Source: Sphingobacterium sp. LZ7M1 (lineage in GTDB: Bacteria > Bacteroidota > Bacteroidia > Sphingobacteriales > Sphingobacteriaceae). From it: 64,000 bases of DNA. Under the pieces are notes generated by a model. That model saw only the letters and a list, made by a program, of their open reading frames with translations, was not told the DNA's origin and searched no databases. Below are positions 7,798 through 16,243 of this stretch, piece by piece. Positions within the stretch are counted from its first letter, which is position 1. Each line of letters begins with the position of its first letter. The position numbers and the translations under genes are program-made. The DNA is taken from assembly GCF_024296865.1 (NCBI RefSeq), contig NZ_CP101134.1:3844001-3908000 (forward strand). The letters run 5' to 3'.

Positions 7798-10050
7798 ATG
7801 GTTCATCATCTGCGTAAATTACTCTTTTTGACCTGTTTGTTGCCCTTATGGCTATCTGCCCAAGAACAGGAAATTGCCATAATTCCTCGACCTGTCAAAG
7901 TGGTCTCCCAAGAAGGAAATTTCAACCTCGACCACAAACTAGATCTCTACTATACCGAGGAGTTTTCCCAGGTTGCAGATCTGGTCAATGAGATACCAGG
8001 CATTCATATTGGAAATTCAGAGTTAGTTAAAAAGATCAAAAAACAGCATAATTCGGGAATTCGCCTGTTTAAGGCGGAAGAATATGACCGTGTTGACCCA
8101 AACGGCTACCTCATTGAGGTGGATGAACAGGGTATCCTCATTAAGGCGCATTCCGCTCAAGCGATGATCCCGGGAATCTATAGTCTGGTGCAATTGAGCT
8201 ATCTGAACGACAGTAAGTCCTTGCCATTTGTACGCATCGAGGATAAGCCAAGGTTTCCCTATAGAGGGATGCACTTGGATGTTTCCCGGAATTTTATGCC
8301 CTTTAATTTCCTAAAGAAATACATTGACCTATTGGCGCTTTATAAATTCAATTACTTCCATTGGCACCTAACAGATGGGGCTGGATGGAGATTGGAGATC
8401 AAGCAGTACCCAGAATTGACGAAGAAGGCCGCTTGGAGGACGCATACGCTGTGGAAAGATTGGTGGAACAATGGTCGACAATATGTAGACGAAGGTACCC
8501 CAAATGCCAGTGGAGGATATTATACGCAAGACCAAGCAAGGGAACTGGTAGCCTATGCCGCTAAGCGGGGCATTACCATTATTCCAGAGATTGAAATGCC
8601 AGGACATTCCGAAGAGGTATTAGCCGTTTACCCTGAACTATCCTGTACAGGCCAACCTTATACCCAAGGTGAGTTCTGTTTAGGCAATGAGGACAGCTAT
8701 AAATTCCTAAAGAATGTTTTGGATGAGGTAATGACCATCTTCCCTTCCCCGTATATCCATATCGGAGGCGATGAGGCTGATAAATCCCATTGGAAAAATT
8801 GTCCGAAATGCCAAGCCTTGATGAAGAAGGATAGCCTGAAGTCGGAAGATGAACTACAGTCCTATGCCATCAAGCAAATGGATGAGTACCTGCAATCCAA
8901 AGGCAGAAAGCTGATAGGCTGGGATGAGATATTAGAAGGAGGATTGACAGCGGGAGCCACCGTGATGAGCTGGAGAGGTGAAGAAGGCGGGATTAAATCA
9001 GCGAATGCTGGGCATGATGTCATCATGACGCCTGGGGCATATTTATATTTTGATGGTTACCAAACCGATCCTAGGACACAGCCTGAAGCCTTGGGTGGAT
9101 TTTTGCCATTGGAAAAGGTCTATAGCTACAACCCTATCCCGGAAGGGATCCAAGATGATAAGAAAAAGCATATTCTAGGTGCACAAGCGAATGTATGGAC
9201 GGAACACATCCCAACCTACCAACATGTGGAATACATGGCATTCCCAAGGGCATTAGCGCTATCGGAAGTGGTATGGACCGATAAGGAAAGTAAGTCCTGG
9301 CCTGATTTCCAAAAGAGACTGCAACAGCAATATAAGATATTACAGAAATTGGAGGTGAACTATTACCGTCCATCCTATAATGTGATCAATAAGGTAGAAT
9401 TTGATTCTGTTCATGTCAGGAACACCGTTAGTTTGTCTTCGGAGCAGTTTAAACCAAACATCCGCTATACGATAGATGGGACGGAACCGAGCAAATCATC
9501 GACCTTGTACAATCTTCCGATCGAGCTATCGAAATCGGCGGTAATCAAGGCTGCATCCTTTTTGGATTCCGCTAGGGTCAGTCCGGTGGAGACCATAGAA
9601 CTGGATATACATAAGGCCATTGGAAAAGAAGTGATCTATAAAACGGCTTGGGAAGGATATCCTGCACAGGGCAACAGGACGCTGACCAACGGCATAAAAG
9701 GAACATTGACCTACCAGGATGGACAATGGCAGGGATTTACCAAAGGCGTAGATGTGATTGTGGATTTTGAGAGAAGAGAAGAGATAAAATCTGTGGCCTT
9801 AAATTTTATGCAAATCCCAGCACCGGGGGTATATTTTCCGGGAGAGTTTACGGTATTGGTTTCGGACAATGGAAAAAGTTACAGAGAATTGGGAACCGTA
9901 AAAAATCAGGTAAGCACGACAGACCCGGCATTGAAATTTCAGAAGTTTGAAATCAAGCTGGAAAAGCCGGTCATGGCACGATATATACAGATCAAGGCGA
10001 CTAACCCGATGAAGGGTTATCTATTCGCCGATGAGATAGTCATTTATTAA
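7798..10050 (+). CDS. Secreted GH20 beta-N-acetylhexosaminidase
   Basis: Glycoside hydrolase family 20 enzyme removing terminal beta-linked GlcNAc or GalNAc. With the ATG at 7798 the protein has 750 residues and an N-terminal signal peptide ending near WLSAQE; the frame is open back to a TTG at 7768, which I consider less likely. Order: N-terminal GH20b domain (about 30-150), catalytic barrel with YFHWHLTDGAGWR and the acid pair Asp325-Glu326 in HIGGDEADKSHW, the WDEILEGG loop, a chitobiase-like C-terminal segment (TIDGTEPSKSS), and a final discoidin-like domain (about 610-750) that could bind sugar. Substrate assistance by the 2-acetamido group is the family mechanism. Confidence 0.92.
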   Translation: MVHHLRKLLFLTCLLPLWLSAQEQEIAIIPRPVKVVSQEGNFNLDHKLDLYYTEEFSQVADLVNEIPGIHIGNSELVKKIKKQHNSGIRLFKAEEYDRVDPNGYLIEVDEQGILIKAHSAQAMIPGIYSLVQLSYLNDSKSLPFVRIEDKPRFPYRGMHLDVSRNFMPFNFLKKYIDLLALYKFNYFHWHLTDGAGWRLEIKQYPELTKKAAWRTHTLWKDWWNNGRQYVDEGTPNASGGYYTQDQARELVAYAAKRGITIIPEIEMPGHSEEVLAVYPELSCTGQPYTQGEFCLGNEDSYKFLKNVLDEVMTIFPSPYIHIGGDEADKSHWKNCPKCQALMKKDSLKSEDELQSYAIKQMDEYLQSKGRKLIGWDEILEGGLTAGATVMSWRGEEGGIKSANAGHDVIMTPGAYLYFDGYQTDPRTQPEALGGFLPLEKVYSYNPIPEGIQDDKKKHILGAQANVWTEHIPTYQHVEYMAFPRALALSEVVWTDKESKSWPDFQKRLQQQYKILQKLEVNYYRPSYNVINKVEFDSVHVRNTVSLSSEQFKPNIRYTIDGTEPSKSSTLYNLPIELSKSAVIKAASFLDSARVSPVETIELDIHKAIGKEVIYKTAWEGYPAQGNRTLTNGIKGTLTYQDGQWQGFTKGVDVIVDFERREEIKSVALNFMQIPAPGVYFPGEFTVLVSDNGKSYRELGTVKNQVSTTDPALKFQKFEIKLEKPVMARYIQIKATNPMKGYLFADEIVIY

Positions 10051-10053
10051 TGG

Positions 10054-10088
10054 AAAAAGGGAATTCAGATCATTGAGTTCCCTTTTTT
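10054..10088 (+). terminator. Terminator after the hexosaminidase gene
   Basis: Stem aaaaagggaa / ttcccttttt around a 14-base loop, with a T run, four bases after the stop codon. Confidence 0.75.
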
Positions 10089-10221
10089 ATGGGCGAAACT
10101 TTTTCTGAGGATAAGCATAAAGGGTTTAATTGGAGGAAAACGTAATGAATTCCTTAAATAAGCAGCTAGGAAGGTTCAATTTTTTCGATGAAATAATTCG
10201 TTCATTATTAAAATAAAAATG

Positions 10222-10250
10222 TAACTTTGCACTCCGACAAAGCAGTCGGA
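10222..10250 (+). promoter_or_regulatory. Probable carB promoter -7 box and 5'-end hairpin
   Basis: TAACTTTG at 10222-10229 matches the Bacteroidota -7 element, but the -33 element is weak (TTC rather than TTG). A six-base-pair hairpin (tccgac, gtcgga) at 10233-10250 would lie at the very 5' end of a leader of about 95 bases before carB. No known pyrimidine or arginine riboswitch was recognised. Confidence 0.5.
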
Positions 10251-10329
10251 AAAACACCTCCCATTAAGGCAATCTCTGTCTGCAAACGTCCACTTAATTA
10301 TTTGTATTTAACAATTGAAATAAAAAATA

Positions 10330-13149
10330 ATGCCTAGAAACACCTCCATCAATTCGGTATTAATCATTGGATCTGGACCTATTGTTATCGGACAAGCCTG
10401 TGAGTTTGACTATTCAGGATCACAAGCAGCATTGTCTCTGAAAGAAGAAGGAATCTCTGTATCCATCATTAATTCAAACCCAGCTACAATCATGACCGAT
10501 AGTGTTGTAGCAGATCACGTTTATTTACTTCCATTAACTTGCGAAAGTATCGAGCAGATCCTTCAAGAACGCCAAATCGATGCTGTACTACCAACTATGG
10601 GTGGTCAGACCGCTTTGAACCTATGTATTGAAGCATCCAACCGTGGTATTTGGGACAAATACAATGTTAAAGTGATAGGAGTTGATGTAGCTGCTATCGA
10701 GAAAACTGAAAACCGTGAAGAATTCCGCCAATTGATGATCGACATCGGTGTTGGTGTTGCGAACTCTAAGATTGCGAACTCCTTCTTGGAAGGTAAAGAA
10801 GCTGCGCAGTTGATCGGATTCCCATTAGTAATTCGCCCTTCTTACACATTGGCTGGAACCGGAGGTGGTTTTGTGCACAAGAAAGAAGAATTTGACGCTG
10901 CCTTGAACAGAGGTCTGCATGCATCCCCTACCCATGAGGTATTGGTGGAGCAAGCAGTATTGGGTTGGAAAGAATTTGAATTGGAATTATTACGTGATAC
11001 AAACGATAACGTAATCATCATCTGTACGATCGAAAACTTTGATCCTATGGGTATCCATACCGGAGACTCCATTACAGTGGCTCCAGGGATGACCCTTTCG
11101 GACAAATGTTACCAAGATATGCGTAATCAAGCAATTAAGATGATGCGCTCTATCGGTAACTTCGCCGGTGGTTGTAACGTTCAGTTCTCTGTAAACCCTG
11201 AGAACGAAGAGATCATTGCTATCGAGATCAACCCACGTGTTTCCCGTTCATCAGCATTGGCTTCTAAAGCTACAGGTTACCCTATCGCTAAGATCGCTGC
11301 GAAATTGGCAATCGGTTATAACTTGGACGAACTTCAGAACCAGATCACTAAAAATACTTCAGCATACTTCGAGCCTACATTGGACTATGTAATCGTTAAG
11401 GTTCCACGCTTTAACTTTGACAAGTTTAAAGGTGCCAACAAGGAATTGGGCTTACAGATGAAGGCTGTAGGTGAGGTTATGGCAATCGGCCGTACTTTCA
11501 TCGAGGCACTTCAAAAAGCGGCTCAATCGCTTGAGACTGGCCGTGCAGGTTTAGGTGCTGATGGTCGCCAATCAAGAAATTTAGAGGAAATCATGCACAG
11601 CTTGGAGCATCCAAGTGCTGATCGCCTTTTCCATATCAAAGATGCTTTCGAATTAGGGGTTCCTTTGGAATCTGTTCGTAAAGCGACCTTAATTGACAAA
11701 TGGTTCTTATTGCAAATTCAAGAGCTTGTTCAATTAGAAGGTGAATTGCGCAGATACCAATTGAACAATATCCCTCGCGATTTCTTCATGACCTTGAAAC
11801 AAAAAGGTTATTCAGATATACAAATCGCTTGGTTACTAGGGAATACAACAGAAGACGAGGTTTATGCTCGCCGTAAAGAATTGGGTATCCGTCGCGTTTA
11901 CAAAATGGTTGACACCTGTGCCGCGGAATTCCCTGCACAGACTCCATACTATTACTCTACTTTCGAAGACGAAAACGAGTCGACAGCATCTGACCGCAAA
12001 AAGATCATCGTATTAGGTTCAGGACCTAACCGTATCGGTCAAGGTATCGAGTTTGATTACTCATGTGTACACGGTCTATTGGCCGCTAAAGAATCTGGTT
12101 ACGAAGCAATCATGGTTAACTGTAACCCTGAGACGGTTTCTACAGACTTTAACATGGCTGACAAACTCTACTTCGAGCCTGTATTCTGGGAACACGTTCG
12201 TGAAATCATCGAATTGGAGAAACCGGTTGGTGTAATCGTTCAGTTAGGTGGTCAAACTGCCTTGAAAATGGCTGAGCGCCTAGAAGCCGAAGGCGTAAAG
12301 ATCATCGGAACAAACTTTGCAAACATGGACTTGGCTGAAGACCGTGGAAGTTTCTCGGATCTATTGAAAGATTTAGATATCCCTTATCCAAAATATGGTG
12401 TGGCAACTTCTGCAGAGGAAGCGATCAAGGTTGCGAATGAAGTCGGTTACCCAGTATTGGTTCGTCCTTCCTATGTACTAGGTGGACAAGGAATGAGCAT
12501 CGTGATCAACGATGAAGACTTGGAGAAAGCAGTAGTGAACCTATTAAAAAATCTTCCAGGTAACCATATCCTAATTGACCACTTCTTGGATAGAGCTGAA
12601 GAAGCGGAATCAGATTCGATCTGTGACGGTGAAGATGTTCACATCATCGGAATGATGGAGCACATCGAGCCTGCAGGTATCCACTCTGGTGACTCATCAG
12701 CAGTATTGCCTCCATTTAGCTTATCAGAAAAGGTTCAGCAGAAAATGGAAGAATATACCATCAAATTAGCGAAAGCATTGAATGTGATCGGTCTATTGAA
12801 CATCCAATTCGCCATCAAAGATGAGAATGTATTTGTAATCGAGGCAAACCCTCGTGCATCACGTACAGTTCCATTTATCGCGAAAGCTTATGATGTACCT
12901 TACATCAATATCGCTACAAAGGTGATGTTGGGCGAGAACAAGTTGAAAGACTTCACGATCGAGCGCAAACTGAATGGATACGCCATCAAAGAGCCTGTAT
13001 TCTCTTTCTCAAAATTCCCTGAGGTAGACAAGCAATTAGGCCCTGAGATGAAATCTACTGGTGAAGCAATCCGTTTTATCAAAGATCTTAACGATCCACA
13101 TTTCAGAGAATTGTACAGCAAGAAATCAATGTTCTTGAATGCGCAGTAG
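10330..13149 (+). CDS. carB: Carbamoyl-phosphate synthase large subunit, lacking the regulatory domain
   Basis: Large subunit of carbamoyl-phosphate synthetase, which makes carbamoyl phosphate for pyrimidines and arginine with ammonia from the CarA glutaminase. Two homologous halves are evident, each beginning with a conserved loop: IGSGPIVIGQACEFDYSGSQA near residue 13, broken here only by numbering, and LGSGPNRIGQG near residue 562. Each carries an ATP-grasp domain. The protein is 939 residues and stops about 25 residues after the LGPEMKSTGEA segment, so the roughly 130-residue C-terminal MGS-like allosteric domain of enterobacterial CarB is missing. carA is not adjacent. Allosteric control by UMP or ornithine through that domain is therefore not expected. 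Confidence 0.95.
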   Translation: MPRNTSINSVLIIGSGPIVIGQACEFDYSGSQAALSLKEEGISVSIINSNPATIMTDSVVADHVYLLPLTCESIEQILQERQIDAVLPTMGGQTALNLCIEASNRGIWDKYNVKVIGVDVAAIEKTENREEFRQLMIDIGVGVANSKIANSFLEGKEAAQLIGFPLVIRPSYTLAGTGGGFVHKKEEFDAALNRGLHASPTHEVLVEQAVLGWKEFELELLRDTNDNVIIICTIENFDPMGIHTGDSITVAPGMTLSDKCYQDMRNQAIKMMRSIGNFAGGCNVQFSVNPENEEIIAIEINPRVSRSSALASKATGYPIAKIAAKLAIGYNLDELQNQITKNTSAYFEPTLDYVIVKVPRFNFDKFKGANKELGLQMKAVGEVMAIGRTFIEALQKAAQSLETGRAGLGADGRQSRNLEEIMHSLEHPSADRLFHIKDAFELGVPLESVRKATLIDKWFLLQIQELVQLEGELRRYQLNNIPRDFFMTLKQKGYSDIQIAWLLGNTTEDEVYARRKELGIRRVYKMVDTCAAEFPAQTPYYYSTFEDENESTASDRKKIIVLGSGPNRIGQGIEFDYSCVHGLLAAKESGYEAIMVNCNPETVSTDFNMADKLYFEPVFWEHVREIIELEKPVGVIVQLGGQTALKMAERLEAEGVKIIGTNFANMDLAEDRGSFSDLLKDLDIPYPKYGVATSAEEAIKVANEVGYPVLVRPSYVLGGQGMSIVINDEDLEKAVVNLLKNLPGNHILIDHFLDRAEEAESDSICDGEDVHIIGMMEHIEPAGIHSGDSSAVLPPFSLSEKVQQKMEEYTIKLAKALNVIGLLNIQFAIKDENVFVIEANPRASRTVPFIAKAYDVPYINIATKVMLGENKLKDFTIERKLNGYAIKEPVFSFSKFPEVDKQLGPEMKSTGEAIRFIKDLNDPHFRELYSKKSMFLNAQ

Positions 13150-13157
13150 CAGTACAG

Positions 13158-13250
13158 AGTACTAAGTACTAAGTATTTAGTATTTAGTATTTAGTATTTA
13201 GTATTTAGTATTTAGTATTTAGTATTTAGTATTTAGTATTTAGTATTTAG
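13158..13250 (+). repeat. Tandem heptad array (agtattt)n
   Basis: Two agtacta units followed by eleven perfect agtattt units (13172-13248) and a partial one. The array starts eight bases after the carB stop codon. Related heptads in the opposite orientation follow the terminator at 13310-13363, so the two tracts form long inverted arms. Confidence 0.95.
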
Positions 13251-13264
13251 ATATAAAAAATTCG

Positions 13265-13296
13265 AAAAGGTCTGAGAATAATTTCTCAGACCTTTT
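13265..13296. terminator. Bidirectional terminator between carB and the FGE-like gene
   Basis: Perfect 14-base-pair stem (aaaaggtctgagaa and its complement) with a four-base loop and A/T runs on both sides, between convergent genes. Confidence 0.88.
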
Positions 13297-13309
13297 TTAA
13301 TATTGAAGA

Positions 13310-13363
13310 TGTCTAAATACTAAATACTTTCTACTAAATACTCTCTACTAAATAATACTCTTG
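13310..13363 (-). repeat. Heptad repeat tract, inverted relative to the carB-side array
   Basis: Imperfect ctaaata and ctactaa heptads. The tract runs into the 3' end of the next gene: its stop codon (13348-13350) and last few codons lie inside repeat sequence. Confidence 0.8.
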
Positions 13364-14427
13364 ACACACCTAAACCCTACATTATTTGTCGGCGAATTGA
13401 TTTCTCCTTTTCCTCGACTTCCGGCTTTATAGCGCTCGCAATATTGGTCATTGCAAAGGAATGAGCCTCCACGTTGTACGCGTTTGATGGTTCCGGGTTC
13501 TTGGGGATCGTAGGAATCTGCTGGTCCTTTGGGGTTATCTTTAGGACTATGTTGGTAGTAATCTGGTCTGTAGAAGTCAGAACACCATTCCCAGACATTA
13601 CCTTCCATATCGTAAAGGCCAAAGGCATTCGCTGGAAAGGACTTGACTGGTGCCGTAGTTTCGAATCCATCTTCTTTAGAGTTCTTGGTGGGGAATTCAC
13701 CCTGGTAAATATTCGCTAGCCATTTGCCATCTTCCAACTTCTCAGACCCCCAATAGTAGGTTTCCGCTTGATGTTTACCTGCCTTGGCTGCATATTCCCA
13801 TTCCGCTTCTGTTGGAAGTCGCTTTCCAGCCCATTTTGCATAGGCTTCTGCATCTTCGTAGGCAAGTTGCGTGACAGGATGGTTCTCCTTTCCTTTAATA
13901 CTGCTCTTAGGTCCTTCAGGATGGCGCCAATTGGCATCGGGAACATATTCCCACCATTGCAGGTGGTCTTGCAAACCTTGGACTTGTTTTGGAGCCGAGA
14001 AGACTGCTGAGCCTGGCACCAATAAAGCTGGGTCTGCTCCAGAGAAATCTTTTGGATCTAATGGCCGCTCCGCTACCGTTACATATCCAGTGGCTTTCAC
14101 AAATGCTTCAAACTGGGCATTGGTTACCTCATGCACGTCCATATAAAAGCTATTGACCGTAACTTGGTGCAAAGGTTGTGCATCCTGAAAGCTATTGCTT
14201 CCCATTTCAAAGGTTCCCCCTTCAATCAAGACCATTTCTGCTTTATCCTCCCCTAGGAGATTATTACCCACGGAATCCTTCTTTAGGTTTGCAAAACGGG
14301 AAGGAATGGATGAGGTATGACATACGGCAACCGAATCTGAAAAGACAACCTGTTCTTTATTCTTAGCACCAGATTGGCAAGCAGTGAACAATAAAAGGGA
14401 AATAGGAATAGATTTGAAAATGTTCAT
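13348..14427 (-). CDS. Formylglycine-generating enzyme-like lipoprotein
   Basis: Lipoprotein of 359 residues with a lipobox ending at Cys17 (LLLFTAC) and an FGE-sulfatase (SUMF1) domain over most of the rest, starting at MVLIEGGTFEMGSNSF near residue 66. Most bacterial proteins with this domain lack the catalytic pair, but here GGSFLCNDQYCERY provides Cys325 and Cys330 at the positions of the two copper-binding cysteines of true formylglycine-generating enzymes, and VGFRC follows. It could therefore oxidise the sulfatase active-site cysteine to formylglycine in the periplasm. No sulfatase lies in the window, so this is inference. The last residues and stop codon are encoded by repeat sequence. 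Confidence 0.85.
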   Translation of the reverse strand: MNIFKSIPISLLLFTACQSGAKNKEQVVFSDSVAVCHTSSIPSRFANLKKDSVGNNLLGEDKAEMVLIEGGTFEMGSNSFQDAQPLHQVTVNSFYMDVHEVTNAQFEAFVKATGYVTVAERPLDPKDFSGADPALLVPGSAVFSAPKQVQGLQDHLQWWEYVPDANWRHPEGPKSSIKGKENHPVTQLAYEDAEAYAKWAGKRLPTEAEWEYAAKAGKHQAETYYWGSEKLEDGKWLANIYQGEFPTKNSKEDGFETTAPVKSFPANAFGLYDMEGNVWEWCSDFYRPDYYQHSPKDNPKGPADSYDPQEPGTIKRVQRGGSFLCNDQYCERYKAGSRGKGEINSPTNNVGFRCVKSII

Positions 14428-14520
14428 AGTATAGGATTGAAAGATCTCCTTTTACAAAGATAACAGAGTAATTGAAAAATGAAAACCAAGGACATTCGCT
14501 ATGGAATCAGAAAGGAATCA

Positions 14521-14547
14521 AAAAAAGCTGCCTTTTGAGGCAGCTTT
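14521..14547 (-). terminator. Terminator of the GH109 gene
   Basis: Stem aaagctgcc / ggcagcttt with a six-base loop. Read on the minus strand it is followed by a run of T, 23 bases after the GH109 stop codon. Confidence 0.8.
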
Positions 14548-14569
14548 AATGAAAATATAGGATTTTTAA

Positions 14570-15979
14570 CTATTTCACATTTAATTGAACATCCTTCGCG
14601 TTAACCTTTGGACGGATCTTGGTGTTACCACCACCGTTCAAGGTCATATCATGAGGTTTGTTTGTTTTCCAGTTACCTCTAGTGAAGTCAGGGATGTCCA
14701 CTGTTCTGCTGTTTTTAGAAACAGATTCAACGCTTAATGGAACGATTGCACTCCATACGGCGCCATCATATACCGTTTGATCAAGAGGAAGACCATTACG
14801 CAGACAGTCGATCATTCTCCAGTCCATCATAAAGTCCATACCACCATGGCCACCAACTTCCTTAGCTTGTTCACCAATGAATTTCACTAATTCCGGAGTG
14901 TACTGATCGTATAGTTTTTTAAGTTCTTCTGGTTTTACGAAGCTATGTCCGAAAGCGATTCCTTCTTGAGGGTATTTCTGTGCAAAGCCTTTTGTACCAC
15001 TCAATAAGTGAATACGAGAATAAGGACGAGGTGAAGTAACATCATGTTGAACCATTAATGTTTTACCTTTTTCAGTTTTGATCAAGGTCGTATCCATATT
15101 TCCTCTGTATTTCTTACCAACGAATTCTTGGAAGAAATCATCCTTTGCTGCTAATTCTCTAGCTCTGTCAGCCATCATAAAGTCATTTGACTGCATAGCA
15201 ACGAGGTGGTTCAATTTATCGCCACAGTTGATGTTCATACATTGCGCGATTGGGCCAATACCGTGGGTTGGGTACAAGTTACCGTTCAATTTGATGTTCT
15301 CACGCAATCTCCACATGTTTTCATAACCTTTCTTATCGAAGTTCAAGTCCAATAAGTCATGGATATAAGCACCTTCAGCATGTACCAATTCGCCGAATAA
15401 CCCTTGACGTACCATGTTCAAAGTCAACATTTCGAAGAAGTCATAACAACAGTTCTCCAACATCATACAATGTTTCTTGGTCGCTTCAGAAGTTTTTACA
15501 ACTTCCCAGATTTCAGAGATCGTCAATCCCATTGGAACCTCTGTTGCAGCGTGTGCACCAGATTTCATTGCTTCAATAGCCATTGGAGCGTGGTATTCCC
15601 AAGGAGTTGTGATATATACAAGGTCTAGTTCTTCGTTTTTCAACATGGATTTCCAGCCATCTTCACCTGAATAGGCTTTAGCTTCCTTCAATCCTTTTTT
15701 AGTTAAGATAGTTTGAGCCTTGGTCACACGGTCTGCATGCTTATCACATAGTGCTACGATTTCTACACCTTCAATGTATGAAAGACGATCCACGGCGCCA
15801 GGACCACGCATACCCAAACCAATTACGGCTACTTTTACTTTATCTATTTTTGGAGCAGCAAATCCAGACATATTAAAGTTGGAGCTTGCAAACACCTCGT
15901 TTTGCAAAGAGGGCAATGTAATTGCTGCGCTGGACAACAAACCAGCCTTCTTTAAAAAATCTCTACGGGAGTTATTCAT
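14570..15979 (-). CDS. GH109-like NAD-dependent glycosidase (Gfo/Idh/MocA fold), Tat-exported
   Basis: 469-residue protein with a twin-arginine signal (NSRRDFLKKAG near the start) and a Rossmann domain beginning VAVIGLGMRGPGAVDRL near residue 50. The central segments HAATEVPMGLTISEIWEV, MLENCCYDFFEMLTLNMVRQGLFGEL and GNLYPTHGIGPIAQ are those of glycoside hydrolase family 109, known for alpha-N-acetylgalactosaminidases that use bound NAD in a transient oxidation mechanism. The YPTHG histidine is a catalytic candidate. A general Gfo/Idh/MocA oxidoreductase role is the alternative. Two LacI-type operator-like sites lie about 200 bases upstream. The GH20 gene nearby also acts on N-acetylhexosamines. 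Confidence 0.85.
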   Translation of the reverse strand: MNNSRRDFLKKAGLLSSAAITLPSLQNEVFASSNFNMSGFAAPKIDKVKVAVIGLGMRGPGAVDRLSYIEGVEIVALCDKHADRVTKAQTILTKKGLKEAKAYSGEDGWKSMLKNEELDLVYITTPWEYHAPMAIEAMKSGAHAATEVPMGLTISEIWEVVKTSEATKKHCMMLENCCYDFFEMLTLNMVRQGLFGELVHAEGAYIHDLLDLNFDKKGYENMWRLRENIKLNGNLYPTHGIGPIAQCMNINCGDKLNHLVAMQSNDFMMADRARELAAKDDFFQEFVGKKYRGNMDTTLIKTEKGKTLMVQHDVTSPRPYSRIHLLSGTKGFAQKYPQEGIAFGHSFVKPEELKKLYDQYTPELVKFIGEQAKEVGGHGGMDFMMDWRMIDCLRNGLPLDQTVYDGAVWSAIVPLSVESVSKNSRTVDIPDFTRGNWKTNKPHDMTLNGGGNTKIRPKVNAKDVQLNVK

Positions 15980-16182
15980 AGTATAAATTTATTATCAAAC
16001 TAATTTACAAAATAAAGGGGGACATAGTCCCCCTATAAATCACCTATTTTAAAACAAACTAAACAGTCAAATTTTGATTTATCACAAATTAACGAATGGT
16101 ATAATTTGGTTGAGGGGCTTGATTATCAAACCACTAATACAATGATAATATGATTTTTGATAAAACAAAAACAATTTGACCA

Positions 16183-16216
16183 CGCAAACGTTTGTCCAAT
16201 TTGCACAACCGTTTGC
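16183..16216. promoter_or_regulatory. Pair of LacI-family operator-like sites
   Basis: Site one contains the 10-base perfect palindrome caaacgtttg (16185-16194); site two, acaaccgtttgc (16205-16216), matches it in reverse complement with one mismatch over 12 bases. Centres are 21 bases apart, two helical turns. The gap 15980-16243 contains no gene and would hold the promoter of the GH109 gene. Confidence 0.45.
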
Positions 16217-16243
16217 TTTCTGTCAAAATATTGAGACAAAAGA

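Noticed and set aside
10222..10329. A known riboswitch in the carB leader
   Set aside because: Only a 5' hairpin is visible; no conserved riboswitch core was recognised.
13158..13363. Possible CRISPR array
   Set aside because: Units are seven bases without unique spacers; it is a simple tandem repeat.
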